Translations under genes and position numbers: made by a program
Shown here: positions 19,660 through 28,452 of the stretch, piece by piece
How positions within the stretch are numbered: the first letter of the stretch is position 1
How the letters are laid out: each line of letters opens with the position of its first letter
Assembly: GCF_900129995.1 (NCBI RefSeq)
Contig: NZ_FQXO01000011.1
Coordinates: 1 to 61,928, forward strand
Source: Caloranaerobacter azorensis DSM 13643
GTDB taxonomy: Bacteria; Bacillota; Clostridia; Tissierellales; Thermohalobacteraceae
DNA length: 61,928 nucleotides
Reading direction: 5' to 3'
Notes under the pieces: model-generated
The model's database searches: none
Told to the model about the DNA's origin: nothing
The model's input: the letters and a program-made list of their open reading frames with translations, nothing else

Positions 19660-20961
19660 ATGGATTTACAAAAATCAAAAATAGCATTTCAGGAAGCTCA
19701 AAAATATATACCAGGAGGAGTTAATAGTCCGGTTAGGGCTTTTAAATCAGTTTCAATCAATCCTCCTTTTATACAAAGAGGAAAGGGTTCTAAAATATAT
19801 GATATAGATGGGAATGAATATATTGATTATGTTCTATCTTGGGGGCCATTAATTCTTGGACATTGTCATCCAGAAGTAGTAAAGGCATTACACAATACAG
19901 TAGAGACAGGAACTAGTTTTGGGGCACCTATAGAAATGGAAACAAAATTAGCCAAACTTATTTGTGAAGCAGTACCTTCAGTTGAAATGGTTAGGATGGT
20001 TAATTCAGGAACAGAGGCAACAATGAGTGCTTTAAGATTGGCTAGGGCATATACTAATAGAGATATAATAGTTAAGTTTATTGGGAACTATCATGGACAT
20101 TCTGATAGCCTTCTTGTAAAGGCTGGTTCGGGAGCATTAACTCATGGAATACCTGATAGCCCTGGAGTACCAGAGGATATAGCAAAAAACACAATTACAG
20201 CTAAATATAATGATATAGAAGGGCTAATGGAAGTATTCAAAATATATGGAGATAAAATAGCGGGTGTTATCATTGAGCCAATAGCAGGGAATATGGGCGT
20301 TGTTCCAGCTACACAGGAATTTATAGATTTTTTAAGGGATATTACATATAAATATGGAGCTTTGCTTATATTTGATGAAGTTATGACAGGCTTTAGGGTT
20401 GCATATGGCTGTGCTCAAAGTTTATATAATGTTATGCCTGACATAACTTGCTTTGGTAAAATAATCGGTGGAGGATTACCTGTAGGAGCTTACGGAGGCA
20501 AGAGAGAAATAATGAGTAAGATCTCTCCTATAGGCCCAGTATATCAAGCCGGTACTTTATCTGGAAATCCTTTGGCTGTAACTGCAGGATTTACAACCCT
20601 TAAGATTTTAAGAGACAATCCTAAAATATATGAGGAATTAGAACAAAAAGCTGCAAGACTTGAAGAAGGATTTAAGGAAAATGCCATTAAACTTGGAATT
20701 AATATTGTAATAAATAGGGTTGGTTCTATGATATGTACTTATTTTACAGACGAAGAAGTAGAAGAAGTATATGATTATGAAACTGCAATTAAAAGTAATA
20801 CTAAGATGTTTGCAAGATATTTTGAAGAGATGTTAAAACAAGGTATATATTTAGCTTCTTCTCAATTCGAAGCTGGATTTATTTCTGCTACTCATACGAT
20901 AGAAGATATAGAAAAAACTATAGAAGCTAATTATAATGCATTAAAAAAACTCACTTTGTAG
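19660..20961 (+). CDS. hemL: Glutamate-1-semialdehyde 2,1-aminomutase HemL
   Basis: PLP-dependent conversion of glutamate-1-semialdehyde to 5-aminolevulinate, using the HemA product. The 433-residue protein shows [32 protein letters not shown], a PLP Asp in [11 protein letters not shown], and the Schiff-base lysine Lys267 in [17 protein letters not shown]. It is the last gene of the B12 cluster and is followed about 30 bases later by a hairpin terminator. Confidence 0.96.
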   Translation: MDLQKSKIAFQEAQKYIPGGVNSPVRAFKSVSINPPFIQRGKGSKIYDIDGNEYIDYVLSWGPLILGHCHPEVVKALHNTVETGTSFGAPIEMETKLAKLICEAVPSVEMVRMVNSGTEATMSALRLARAYTNRDIIVKFIGNYHGHSDSLLVKAGSGALTHGIPDSPGVPEDIAKNTITAKYNDIEGLMEVFKIYGDKIAGVIIEPIAGNMGVVPATQEFIDFLRDITYKYGALLIFDEVMTGFRVAYGCAQSLYNVMPDITCFGKIIGGGLPVGAYGGKREIMSKISPIGPVYQAGTLSGNPLAVTAGFTTLKILRDNPKIYEELEQKAARLEEGFKENAIKLGINIVINRVGSMICTYFTDEEVEEVYDYETAIKSNTKMFARYFEEMLKQGIYLASSQFEAGFISATHTIEDIEKTIEANYNALKKLTL

Positions 20962-20991
20962 TGGAATGAGTTTATAATGACGATTAACATG

Positions 20992-21027
20992 AGGCTGTCA
21001 GCTATTAGCTGCCAGCTTATTTTTTTA
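20992..21027 (+). terminator. Terminator after hemL
   Basis: Imperfect inverted repeat AGGCTG-T-CAGCT / AGCTG-C-CAGCTT with a short loop and one internal mismatch, followed by a seven-base T run. It closes the roughly 20-kb cbi/hem transcription unit. Confidence 0.75.
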
Positions 21028-21127
21028 TTTTAATATTTAATATAAGTTGTATTTTTGAGTTAAACTATTATAGAATGTAAAATTATGATAATATAGAATT
21101 AACAAAATAAAAGAAAGAGTAATAAAT

Positions 21128-21144
21128 TTAACATAGAATTAACA
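21128..21144 (+). promoter_or_regulatory. Possible Pho box (TTAACA direct repeats)
   Basis: Two TTAACA hexamers (21128-21133 and 21139-21144) are separated by 5 bases, an 11-bp period. That is the arrangement reported for PhoP binding sites in Bacillus. A third TTAACA lies at 21099-21104, out of phase. The gene downstream is a phosphate symporter, which supports the idea. The second hexamer could instead be a plain -35 box, since TATATT occurs 18 bases after it (21163-21168). Confidence 0.5.
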
Positions 21145-21209
21145 AAACACGATAAAAAATAATATATTATTAATATTGTGTCAACAAAAGAATGATTGGA
21201 GGTACTGTT

Positions 21210-22814
21210 ATGGAGATCGCTTTTGGCGTACTTGGTGGTTTAGGATTATTTTTATACGGTATGAACCTGATGGGAACTGGACTACAAAAAGCAGCTGGTG
21301 AAAGATTAAAAAAATTAATCGAAATTTTAACAAACAACAGGTTTATGGGCGTTCTTGTAGGTACTCTAGTAACTATGATTATTCAAAGTAGTAGTGCTAC
21401 TACTGTAATGGTTGTAGGTTTTGTAAATGCAGGACTTATGACATTGAGTCAGGCAATTGGAGTAATAATGGGTGCAAATATTGGTACAACTGTAACGGCG
21501 CAGTTAGTAGCTTTTAAATTAACAGACATAGCACCAATTGTAGTAGCGATAGGAGTTGCTATTTGGTTGTTTAGTTCAAATAAAAGACATAAAGAGATTG
21601 CTGAAATACTTATAGGATTTGGTATACTTTTTATAGGTATGGATTTTATGAAGCATAGTTTAAAACCTTTAGGCAAATCGCAGGCTTTTAAGGATTTATT
21701 GATTAGTTTAAATAATCCATATTTAGGTATTTTGGTAGGTTTTGGGCTAACTACAATAGTACAGAGTAGTAGTGCTTCAATAGGTTTACTTATAGCATTA
21801 GCTAGTCAGGGACTTATAACAATAGACATAGCTTTGCCAATATTATTTGGTGATAATATTGGTACTTGTGTTACTGCTTTATTATCAAGTATTGGTGCGA
21901 ATAAAACGGCAAAGAGAGCGGCACTTATGCATTTATTATTCAATATTGTAGGAACATTGATATTTATGCTTGCATTAAGATATCCAATACAGCATTTAGT
22001 AACGCGCTTAACACCTAATGATGTCGGAAGGCAGATTGCTAATGCACATACATTTTTTAATATTGCCAATGTAGTAATTCAATTCCCATTTGCGGGATTC
22101 ATTGTTATGGCTGCTAAAAAATTAATACCTGGAGAAGTTGAAGAAGATAATACGGGATTGAAATATTTAGATACTAGAATTATTGAAACTCCTTCTATTG
22201 CAGTAGGTCAGGCAGCAAAAGAAGTCTTGAGAATGGGTAAAGTTGCTCAAAATTCTCTTAAAATGGCAAAAGAATCTTTCTTTAATAAAAGTGAGAAGTT
22301 AACACATAAAGTATTTGAACAGGAGAAATTTATCAATCAATTAGAAAAAGATATTGTTCAGTATCTTGTAGAACTTTCAAATGCTGATTTAACTGATGAA
22401 CAGCAAATAAAGGTAACTACTTTGCTCAATACAGTTAACGATTTAGAAAGAGTTGGGGACCATGCTGATAACATTGCTGAACTTGCACAGTATGCAATAG
22501 ATAATAAACTTAGTTTTTCAGATGAAGCTTTAAGAGAATTAGAAATGATGTTTGAGAAAGTGGAAAATTCGTATAGAACTGCTCTTATGGCATATAAGAC
22601 AGCGGATCCAGAAATAGCTAGAAGTGTAATAGCTTTTGAAGAAGACATTGACTTAATGGAGAAACAATTAAGATCAAATCACATCGAAAGATTAAATAAA
22701 CAGCTATGTCATCCAAGTTCAGGTATAATATTTTTAGATATGATAAGCAACTTAGAAAGAGTAGCAGACCATGCATCAAATATTGCTTTAGCAATTTTAG
22801 ATGCACTTAAGTAA
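21210..22814 (+). CDS. Na+/phosphate symporter with C-terminal PhoU-like domain
   Basis: A membrane importer of the NptA/PNaS family. The ATG at 21210 follows TTGGAGGT; an in-frame ATG at 21192 lies upstream of that site. The 534-residue protein has two inverted Na_Pi_cotrans repeats, each with a QSSSA motif (IIQSSSATTVMVVG about residue 50, and IVQSSSASIGLLIA about residue 180). A cytoplasmic C-terminal PhoU-like helical domain follows (about 350-534, with LNTVNDLERVGDHADN and MISNLERVADHASN). It is a single-gene unit between two terminators. Confidence 0.92.
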   Translation: MEIAFGVLGGLGLFLYGMNLMGTGLQKAAGERLKKLIEILTNNRFMGVLVGTLVTMIIQSSSATTVMVVGFVNAGLMTLSQAIGVIMGANIGTTVTAQLVAFKLTDIAPIVVAIGVAIWLFSSNKRHKEIAEILIGFGILFIGMDFMKHSLKPLGKSQAFKDLLISLNNPYLGILVGFGLTTIVQSSSASIGLLIALASQGLITIDIALPILFGDNIGTCVTALLSSIGANKTAKRAALMHLLFNIVGTLIFMLALRYPIQHLVTRLTPNDVGRQIANAHTFFNIANVVIQFPFAGFIVMAAKKLIPGEVEEDNTGLKYLDTRIIETPSIAVGQAAKEVLRMGKVAQNSLKMAKESFFNKSEKLTHKVFEQEKFINQLEKDIVQYLVELSNADLTDEQQIKVTTLLNTVNDLERVGDHADNIAELAQYAIDNKLSFSDEALRELEMMFEKVENSYRTALMAYKTADPEIARSVIAFEEDIDLMEKQLRSNHIERLNKQLCHPSSGIIFLDMISNLERVADHASNIALAILDALK

Positions 22815-22848
22815 TAAAAGGGCCTTTTCGGGCTCTTTTAGTTTTTTT
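22815..22848 (+). terminator. Terminator after the phosphate symporter
   Basis: Stem TAAAAGGGCC (22815-22824) with GGCTCTTTTA (22831-22840), one wobble pair, followed by GTTTTTTTA. A strong intrinsic terminator that overlaps the end of the coding region. Confidence 0.88.
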
Positions 22849-22902
22849 ATTAGCGTTTTAATTTGTCAATGAGTTTTGCTGACTGTTAGTCAATGTTTTT
22901 TC

Positions 22903-22931
22903 TTGAGTACTTTATTTTTTAATTATATAAT
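22903..22931 (+). promoter_or_regulatory. Promoter for the DegV gene
   Basis: TTGAGT (22903-22908) and TATAAT (22926-22931) with a 17-base spacer, 40 bases upstream of the DegV start codon. Confidence 0.7.
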
Positions 22932-22970
22932 AGTGTTTAAAGACATTGTCTGAATGGGGAGGAAATAAAC

Positions 22971-23819
22971 ATGGAAAAGATAAAGATTATAACGGATAGT
23001 GTTTCTGATGTTCCTTTACAATATATTGACGAATACGATATAGAAGTTGTTCCTTTGACAATTAATTTTGAAAGTGAAAGTTATAAAGATAAGGTTGATA
23101 TTACAGTCGATGAGTTCTATAAAAAAATGGATGAAAACGCTAAATTACCAACTACTTCACAAATAACTCCGATGGAGTTTTTAAATATATATGAAAAATT
23201 TAAAGATGATTATGATTATTTAATTGTAATAACTTTGTCATCGAAAATAAGTGGTACATATCAATCGGCTATAACAGCTATGCAATTAGCGGAAATGGAG
23301 GATAAGGTTACAGTTATAGATTCTAAAGGAATTACGTTAGGACAAGGGCTTATAGTATTAGAGGCTGCGAAGATGGCCAAAGATGGTAAAAGTAAAGATG
23401 AAATTGTAGAGAGGTTAAATGAATTAATTGATAAATTAGAGTATATCATCGTAATTGATTCACTAGAAAATTTAAAGAAACTCGGTAGAATATCTGCTGC
23501 TAAAGCATTTTTGGGAGAAAAACTTAAAATTAAACCAGTAATAACTATGAGAGATGGATATATTGTGCAGATGGATAAAATTCGTGGAAGAAAAAAAGCG
23601 ATTAAGTGGATTATAGAAAAAATAAAAAGTGATAATGTAAATCTAGAGAATAAGACAATAGGTATAAATCATGCGAGAAATGAAGAAATTAGTCTGGAAC
23701 TCGTAAATGCGATTAGAGAAAATTTTAATGTTGGAGAAATAATTTTTAGTGAAGTAGGTTGTACAGTAGCTATTTTTGCTGGTACTGGTGCATTTGCTAT
23801 ATATTATGAAAGAGAATAA
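22971..23819 (+). CDS. DegV family fatty-acid-binding protein
   Basis: DegV proteins bind a fatty acid; many act as FakB partners of the fatty acid kinase FakA. The 282-residue protein has the N-terminal IITDSVSDVPLQYIDEYDIEVVPLTI segment in separable motifs: ITDSVSDVP, the TTSQITPMEF lipid-site loop, and SSKISGTYQSA. A GGGGAGGAAATAAAC ribosome site precedes the ATG. No FakA gene is nearby, so the partner must be elsewhere if this is FakB. Confidence 0.9.
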   Translation: MEKIKIITDSVSDVPLQYIDEYDIEVVPLTINFESESYKDKVDITVDEFYKKMDENAKLPTTSQITPMEFLNIYEKFKDDYDYLIVITLSSKISGTYQSAITAMQLAEMEDKVTVIDSKGITLGQGLIVLEAAKMAKDGKSKDEIVERLNELIDKLEYIIVIDSLENLKKLGRISAAKAFLGEKLKIKPVITMRDGYIVQMDKIRGRKKAIKWIIEKIKSDNVNLENKTIGINHARNEEISLELVNAIRENFNVGEIIFSEVGCTVAIFAGTGAFAIYYERE

Positions 23820-23868
23820 AAATTAAAGTAAATAAAATACGAATTATCTATTTAAGGAAGGTGATAAG

Positions 23869-24981
23869 GTGTCAAGTAAAGTTTATTTTGTAAATTTAAG
23901 AGCAAAAAGTAAAAAAGATAATATACCGAATAAGATTCAAAGGCTATTTGATAAAGCTGGTATTAAAGAAGTGCTAACCAAAGATGATATAACTGCGATA
24001 AAATTACATTTTGGAGAAAAAGGTTCTAGTGCTTTTATACATCCAGTTTTTGTTAGGCAGATAGTTGATAAAGTAAAAGAATGCGGAGCTAAGCCTTTTT
24101 TAACAGATACAAATACTTTATATACAGGAAGTAGAACGAATAGTGTTATACATATACAGACGGCAATAGAAAATGGATTTGCATATGCTGTAGTAAATGC
24201 TCCGATAATAATAGCTGACGGTATATATAGTAAAAATTCGGTTGAAGTTAAAATAGACAAAAATCATTTTGAAACAGTGAAAATAGCTGGAGATATTTAT
24301 TATTCTAATTCTATGATTGTACTAAGTCATGTTAAAGGGCATGTGATGGCTGGATTTGGCGGTGCTATAAAGAATTTAGCAATGGGATGTGCGACTGCTG
24401 CAGGAAAACAGGTTCAGCATTCCGATGCTAAACCTAAAGTAATTAACAAAAAATGTGTTGGTTGTAAGTTGTGTGCTAAACATTGTCCTGTTGAAGCTAT
24501 AGAAATAGCAGATAATAAAGCGGTCATAAATAGAGAAAAATGTATTGGATGTGGGGAATGTATAACAATATGTCCTAAACGTGCAATTCAAATACAATGG
24601 GAGACAGATTCAGACATTTTTATTGAAAAGATGGCTGAATATGCTTATGGAGCTGTTAAAAATAAACAAGGTAAAGTTGCATATTTTAATTTTGTGATGA
24701 ACGTAACTCCAATGTGTGATTGTGTTCCGTGGAGTGATGTACCAATAGTTAATGATGTAGGAATATTAGCTTCTTTTGATCCAGTAGCAATAGATAAGGC
24801 AAGTATAGATTTAATAAATAAGCAAATTGGTATAAAAAATAGTGATTTAAAACAAGGACATGAATCAGGAGAAGATAAATTTCACTGTTTACATCCGCAA
24901 GTTGATGCTAATAGAATATTGGAATATGGAGAAGAGATTGGATTAGGCAGTACAGATTATGAATTAATAGAAATTAAATAA
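23869..24981 (+). CDS. DUF362 domain protein with two 4Fe-4S clusters
   Basis: Start GTG at 23869 behind AAGGAAGGTGATAAG. The 370-residue protein has a DUF362 region before and after an inserted ferredoxin module. The module carries two CxxCxxCxxxCP motifs, CVGCKLCAKHCP and CIGCGECITICP (about residues 194-240). LSHVKGHVMAGFGGAIKNLAMG is a family hallmark seen in two parts. A role in electron transfer is likely but no specific reaction is known to me. It follows the DegV gene by 49 bases and may share its promoter. Confidence 0.88.
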   Translation: MSSKVYFVNLRAKSKKDNIPNKIQRLFDKAGIKEVLTKDDITAIKLHFGEKGSSAFIHPVFVRQIVDKVKECGAKPFLTDTNTLYTGSRTNSVIHIQTAIENGFAYAVVNAPIIIADGIYSKNSVEVKIDKNHFETVKIAGDIYYSNSMIVLSHVKGHVMAGFGGAIKNLAMGCATAAGKQVQHSDAKPKVINKKCVGCKLCAKHCPVEAIEIADNKAVINREKCIGCGECITICPKRAIQIQWETDSDIFIEKMAEYAYGAVKNKQGKVAYFNFVMNVTPMCDCVPWSDVPIVNDVGILASFDPVAIDKASIDLINKQIGIKNSDLKQGHESGEDKFHCLHPQVDANRILEYGEEIGLGSTDYELIEIK

Positions 24982-24993
24982 ATGAAAAATTTG

Positions 24994-25022
24994 TTGTGTA
25001 AGAAAAATTTATGTATTATAAT
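24994..25022 (+). promoter_or_regulatory. Promoter for the glycine riboswitch and grd operon
   Basis: TTGTGT (24994-24999) and TATAAT (25017-25022) with a 17-base spacer, about 30 bases upstream of the riboswitch. The 335-base gap between the DUF362 gene and grdX is filled by this promoter, the riboswitch and its terminator. Confidence 0.7.
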
Positions 25023-25055
25023 AAGAATAGAAAGAAGTTTAATATCGTTTTAACT

Positions 25056-25234
25056 GGATGAGAAATGCGGGAGAGACCGTAAAGGCGCCGAAGGAGTAAG
25101 TTATATACCTTGTGTGCCGGTATATAATGAAGCTCTCAGGCAAAAGGACCGTATTTCGACAGTTCTCTGGAGAGCCTCAGGGCACCGAAGGAGCAATTCT
25201 TGTAAAAGAAGAAACTCTCAGGTTAAAAACAGAG
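25056..25234 (+). promoter_or_regulatory. Tandem glycine riboswitch (gcvT type)
   Basis: Two consecutive glycine aptamers can be read. The first (about 25056-25151) has GCGGGAGAGACCG, GCGCCGAAGGAG and CTCTCAGGCAAAAGGACCG. The second (about 25160-25234) has CTCTGGAGAGC, GCACCGAAGGAGCAA and AAACTCTCAGG. The closing helix of the second aptamer, CTCTG (25165-25169) with CAGAG (25230-25234), shares bases with the 5' arm of the terminator that follows. Glycine binding would block termination, so this should be an ON switch for glycine reductase. Confidence 0.93.
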
Positions 25235-25272
25235 TAAAGGCACCTATAAGGGGGGCTTTTACTCTATTTTTA
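25231..25272 (+). terminator. Riboswitch-controlled terminator before grdX
   Basis: Stem AGAGTAAAG (25231-25239) with CTTTTACTCT (25256-25265), a G-rich loop, then ATTTTTAT. The 5' arm overlaps the closing helix of the second glycine aptamer, which gives the regulatory exclusion. Confidence 0.85.
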
Positions 25273-25316
25273 TGTCATTTCCATTGAAAACCTTTTCCCT
25301 TTAAGGAGTGAAATTA

Positions 25317-25700
25317 TTGGGTAAAATACTTATAACTAATAATCCTTTAGTAAAAGAACAGTTGTCGAAATATATTGTAATAGAGTATTATGAAATAGAA
25401 TATTTAGATATTTTGAAAAGAGTTAGGGATAAAATACATTTGGGACATAAGTTGTTATCTCACCCTTTATCGGGCAGTGTTAAACCTAATGAAACACCTT
25501 ATAAATCCATAATTATTAGTAAAGATAAAGGGAAGTTAGATTATGAGTCGTTGATGGTTATTGAAAAGAGTATCGAAACTGCAGAAAAATTTTTAAGAAA
25601 CTTTAAAACTCCAAATTGGACAGAAAATATTTTATTAGATTTTCAAATTATAGATTTGTCGCTTATTAAGGATGTTGTAATAGATAGAAGTATAATTTAA
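25317..25700 (+). CDS. grdX: GrdX family protein
   Basis: A small protein that accompanies glycine, sarcosine and betaine reductase operons; its biochemical role is not established. I choose the TTG at 25317, 8 bases after AAGGAG (25303-25308); a GTG at 25308 overlaps that ribosome site. The 127-residue protein begins MGKILITNNPLVKE and has the family-typical HKLLSHPLSGSVKPNETPY segment. It is the first gene after the glycine riboswitch. Confidence 0.85.
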   Translation: MGKILITNNPLVKEQLSKYIVIEYYEIEYLDILKRVRDKIHLGHKLLSHPLSGSVKPNETPYKSIIISKDKGKLDYESLMVIEKSIETAEKFLRNFKTPNWTENILLDFQIIDLSLIKDVVIDRSII

Positions 25701-25778
25701 GAATTGTATTTGTATAAAAAAAGTATTAAAGAGAGAAAATTTAGTTAAGTTATTAAAATCTTAAAAGGGGTGTTAATT

Positions 25779-26726
25779 ATGGAAAATTTGTATGATGTAG
25801 TTATTATAGGTTCAGGTCCAGCGGGTTTATCAGCAGCTTTATATGCAGGAAGAGCAAGATTAAATACTTTAGTTATTGAAAAGGAAAGAACAGGAGGCCA
25901 GATAGTAACTACAGATGAAGTGGCTAATTATCCTGGCTCAATTAGAAATGCAACAGGACCTTCTTTAATTGCGAGAATGGTTGAACAAGTTGAAGAATTT
26001 GGAGCTAAAAGAATTTCTGATACTATTACTGAAGTTAAATTAGAAGGAAAAATCAAGGTACTTAAAGGAGAGAAGGGAGAATATAAAGCTAAAGCCGTAA
26101 TAGTTGCGACAGGAGCAAAACCTAGACAGCTAAACTGTCCAGGAGAAAAAGAATTTACTGGAAAAGGAGTTTCTTACTGTGCTACTTGTGATGCTGATTT
26201 CTTTACTGATTTTGATGTATATGTAATCGGTGGCGGGGATTCAGCAGTAGAAGAAGCTATCTATTTAACAAAGTTCGCTAGAAAGGTAACTATAATACAT
26301 AGAAGAGATCAGTTAAGAGCAGCTAAATCTATTCAAGAAAAAGCATTTAAGAATGAAAAAATTGATTTTATTTGGAATTCTGAAGTAAAGGAAATTAAAG
26401 GCGATGGTATTGTAGAGTCAATGGTTATAAGAAACAGGGTTACTGGTGAAGAAACAGAAATACATGCAAATGAAGAAGACGGCACATTTGGTATATTCGT
26501 ATTCATAGGATATATGCCACAAACTGATTTATTTAAAGGTATATTGGAGATGGATGAAAGAGGATATTTGTTAACTGATGAGAATATGAAAACAAATATA
26601 GAAGGAGTTTTTGCGGCAGGGGATTGTAGGGAAAAATCTTTGAGACAAGTTGTTACTGCCTGTGCAGATGGGGCAATAGCTGCTACACAGGCTGAAAAAT
26701 ATATTGAAAATAATTTTAGCGAATAA
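25779..26726 (+). CDS. trxB: Thioredoxin reductase TrxB
   Basis: An FAD enzyme that reduces the operon's thioredoxin, which in turn reduces the selenoprotein. The ATG at 25779 stands 8 bases after AAAAGGGG. The 315-residue protein has an N-terminal FAD site (VVIIGSGPAGLSAALYAGRA), the redox pair in SYCATCDADFF, a second nucleotide-binding site (VYVIGGGDSAVEEA), and the C-terminal GVFAAGDCR motif. The GGGDSAVEEA site and the following HRRDQLRA are typical of the NADPH-using low-molecular-weight form. Confidence 0.94.
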   Translation: MENLYDVVIIGSGPAGLSAALYAGRARLNTLVIEKERTGGQIVTTDEVANYPGSIRNATGPSLIARMVEQVEEFGAKRISDTITEVKLEGKIKVLKGEKGEYKAKAVIVATGAKPRQLNCPGEKEFTGKGVSYCATCDADFFTDFDVYVIGGGDSAVEEAIYLTKFARKVTIIHRRDQLRAAKSIQEKAFKNEKIDFIWNSEVKEIKGDGIVESMVIRNRVTGEETEIHANEEDGTFGIFVFIGYMPQTDLFKGILEMDERGYLLTDENMKTNIEGVFAAGDCREKSLRQVVTACADGAIAATQAEKYIENNFSE

Positions 26727-26744
26727 ATTTAAGGAGGGGTCATG

Positions 26745-27062
26745 ATGTTAGAAGTAAATAAGGAAACATTTGAAGCTGAAGTATTAAATGCAGAAGGATA
26801 TGTCTTAGTAGATTTCTGGGGAAAAAGCTGTGAACCTTGTAAGGCATTATTACCACATGTAGAGAAATTAGCAGAAAAGTATGGAGACAAGATGAAATTC
26901 TGTAAACTTGATACTTCATCAGCAAGAAGATTAGCTATTAAACAAAGAGTATTAGGATTACCTACAATAGCTATTTATAAAGATGGAGAGAAAATTGATG
27001 AATTAACAAAAGAAGATGCAACACCTGCAAACATTGAGGAAATGATTAAAAAATATATTTAA
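26745..27062 (+). CDS. trxA: Thioredoxin of the glycine reductase system (atypical active site)
   Basis: Supplies electrons to glycine reductase. AAGGAGGGG lies upstream; ATG codons at 26742 and 26745 are both possible and I prefer 26745 on spacing. The 105-residue protein has a thioredoxin fold with the redox pair Cys29-Glu-Pro-Cys32 inside FWGKSCEPCK, instead of the common WCGPC, and the cis-Pro in GLPTIAIYKDG. Thioredoxins of glycine-reducing Clostridia are known to deviate at this site (GCxPC or SCxPC), so this is consistent with a dedicated partner of TrxB and GrdA. Confidence 0.92.
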   Translation: MLEVNKETFEAEVLNAEGYVLVDFWGKSCEPCKALLPHVEKLAEKYGDKMKFCKLDTSSARRLAIKQRVLGLPTIAIYKDGEKIDELTKEDATPANIEEMIKKYI

Positions 27063-27105
27063 ATTTTTTCTTTAAACTTATTAAAAATTAAAGGGAGGTG
27101 ACTGC

Positions 27106-28392
27106 ATGCGCCTAGAATTAGGAAATATCTATATCAAGGATGTTCAATTTGGAGATGAAACAAAGGTTGAAAATGGAGTACTTTATGTAAATAAAGAAGA
27201 ACTAATCTCTATTATATCAGAAGATGAACATCTAAAGAGTGTAGATGTTGAATTGGCTAAACCAGGTGAAAGTATAAGGATAATGCCTGTAAAAGATGTT
27301 ATTGAGCCAAGAGTTAAAGTAGAAGGGAAAGGCGGTATTTTCCCTGGTGTAATATCAAAAGTAGAAACGGTAGGTTCTGGAAGAACTAACGTTTTGAAAG
27401 GCGCTGCTGTAGTAACTACTGGTAAAATAGTAGGTTTCCAAGAAGGAATAATCGATATGACTGGTCCAGGAGCCGAGTATACACCTTTTTCAAAATTGAA
27501 TAATGTTGTTTTAGTGTGTGAGCCAGTTGATGGATTAAAACAACATGAACATGAAAAAGCTGTTAGAATGGCGGGATTAAAAGCTGCCGAATATTTAGGT
27601 AAAGCAGCTAAAAATGTAGAACCAGATGAAGTTGAGACTTATGAATTTTTACCATTACTTAAGAGTATTGAAAAATATCCAGATTTACCAAAAGTAGCAT
27701 ATGTATTAATGCTTCAAAGCCAAGGTTTATTACATGATACTTATGTATATGGTGTTGATGCTAAACAGATATTGCCTACTTTAATAAGTCCAACAGAATT
27801 AATGGATGGGGCTATTATAAGTGGTAACTGTGTGTCAGCTTGTGACAAGAACACTACTTATCACCATTTAAATAACCCAATAATTCAAGACCTTTATAAA
27901 AAGCATGGGAAAGAATTAAACTTTGTCGGTGTTATTATAACTAATGAAAACGTATATTTGGCTGATAAAGAACGCTCATCAAATTGGGCTGCTAAATTAG
28001 CTGAGTATTTAGGTGTAGATGGTGTTATCATTTCACAAGAAGGTTTTGGTAACCCAGATACAGACTTAATTATGAATTGTAAGAAAATAGAACAAAAAGG
28101 CATTAAAACAGTTATTGTAACAGATGAATATGCAGGAAGAGATGGAGCTTCACAATCATTAGCAGATGCTGATCCATTGGCAAATGCTGTTGTAACAGGA
28201 GGTAACGCTAATGAAATTATTGAGTTACCGCCTATGGATAAGGTTATAGGGCATGTTGAACCTGCTAATAAGATTGCAGGAGGATTTGATGGCAGTTTGA
28301 AAGAAGATGGATCTATAGTAGTTGAATTACAGGCTATAACAGGAGCTACTAATGAACTAGGATTTAATAAATTGACAGCTAAGGGATATTAA
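27106..28392 (+). CDS. grdE: Glycine reductase protein B proprotein GrdE
   Basis: Precursor of the two small subunits of substrate-binding protein B of glycine reductase. The 428-residue proprotein is expected to self-cleave before Cys242, in the motif GNCVSACDKNTTYHHLNNP, turning that Cys into a pyruvoyl group that binds glycine as a Schiff base. Cleavage gives a pieces of about 241 and 187 residues. Start ATG at 27106 after GGGAGGTGACTGC. It works with GrdB. Confidence 0.95.
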   Translation: MRLELGNIYIKDVQFGDETKVENGVLYVNKEELISIISEDEHLKSVDVELAKPGESIRIMPVKDVIEPRVKVEGKGGIFPGVISKVETVGSGRTNVLKGAAVVTTGKIVGFQEGIIDMTGPGAEYTPFSKLNNVVLVCEPVDGLKQHEHEKAVRMAGLKAAEYLGKAAKNVEPDEVETYEFLPLLKSIEKYPDLPKVAYVLMLQSQGLLHDTYVYGVDAKQILPTLISPTELMDGAIISGNCVSACDKNTTYHHLNNPIIQDLYKKHGKELNFVGVIITNENVYLADKERSSNWAAKLAEYLGVDGVIISQEGFGNPDTDLIMNCKKIEQKGIKTVIVTDEYAGRDGASQSLADADPLANAVVTGGNANEIIELPPMDKVIGHVEPANKIAGGFDGSLKEDGSIVVELQAITGATNELGFNKLTAKGY

Positions 28393-28452
28393 ACAAGAAT
28401 ATATAAAATAAAGAAAATTGAAGTAAAAATTATATAGAAAGGAAGGGTAAGA

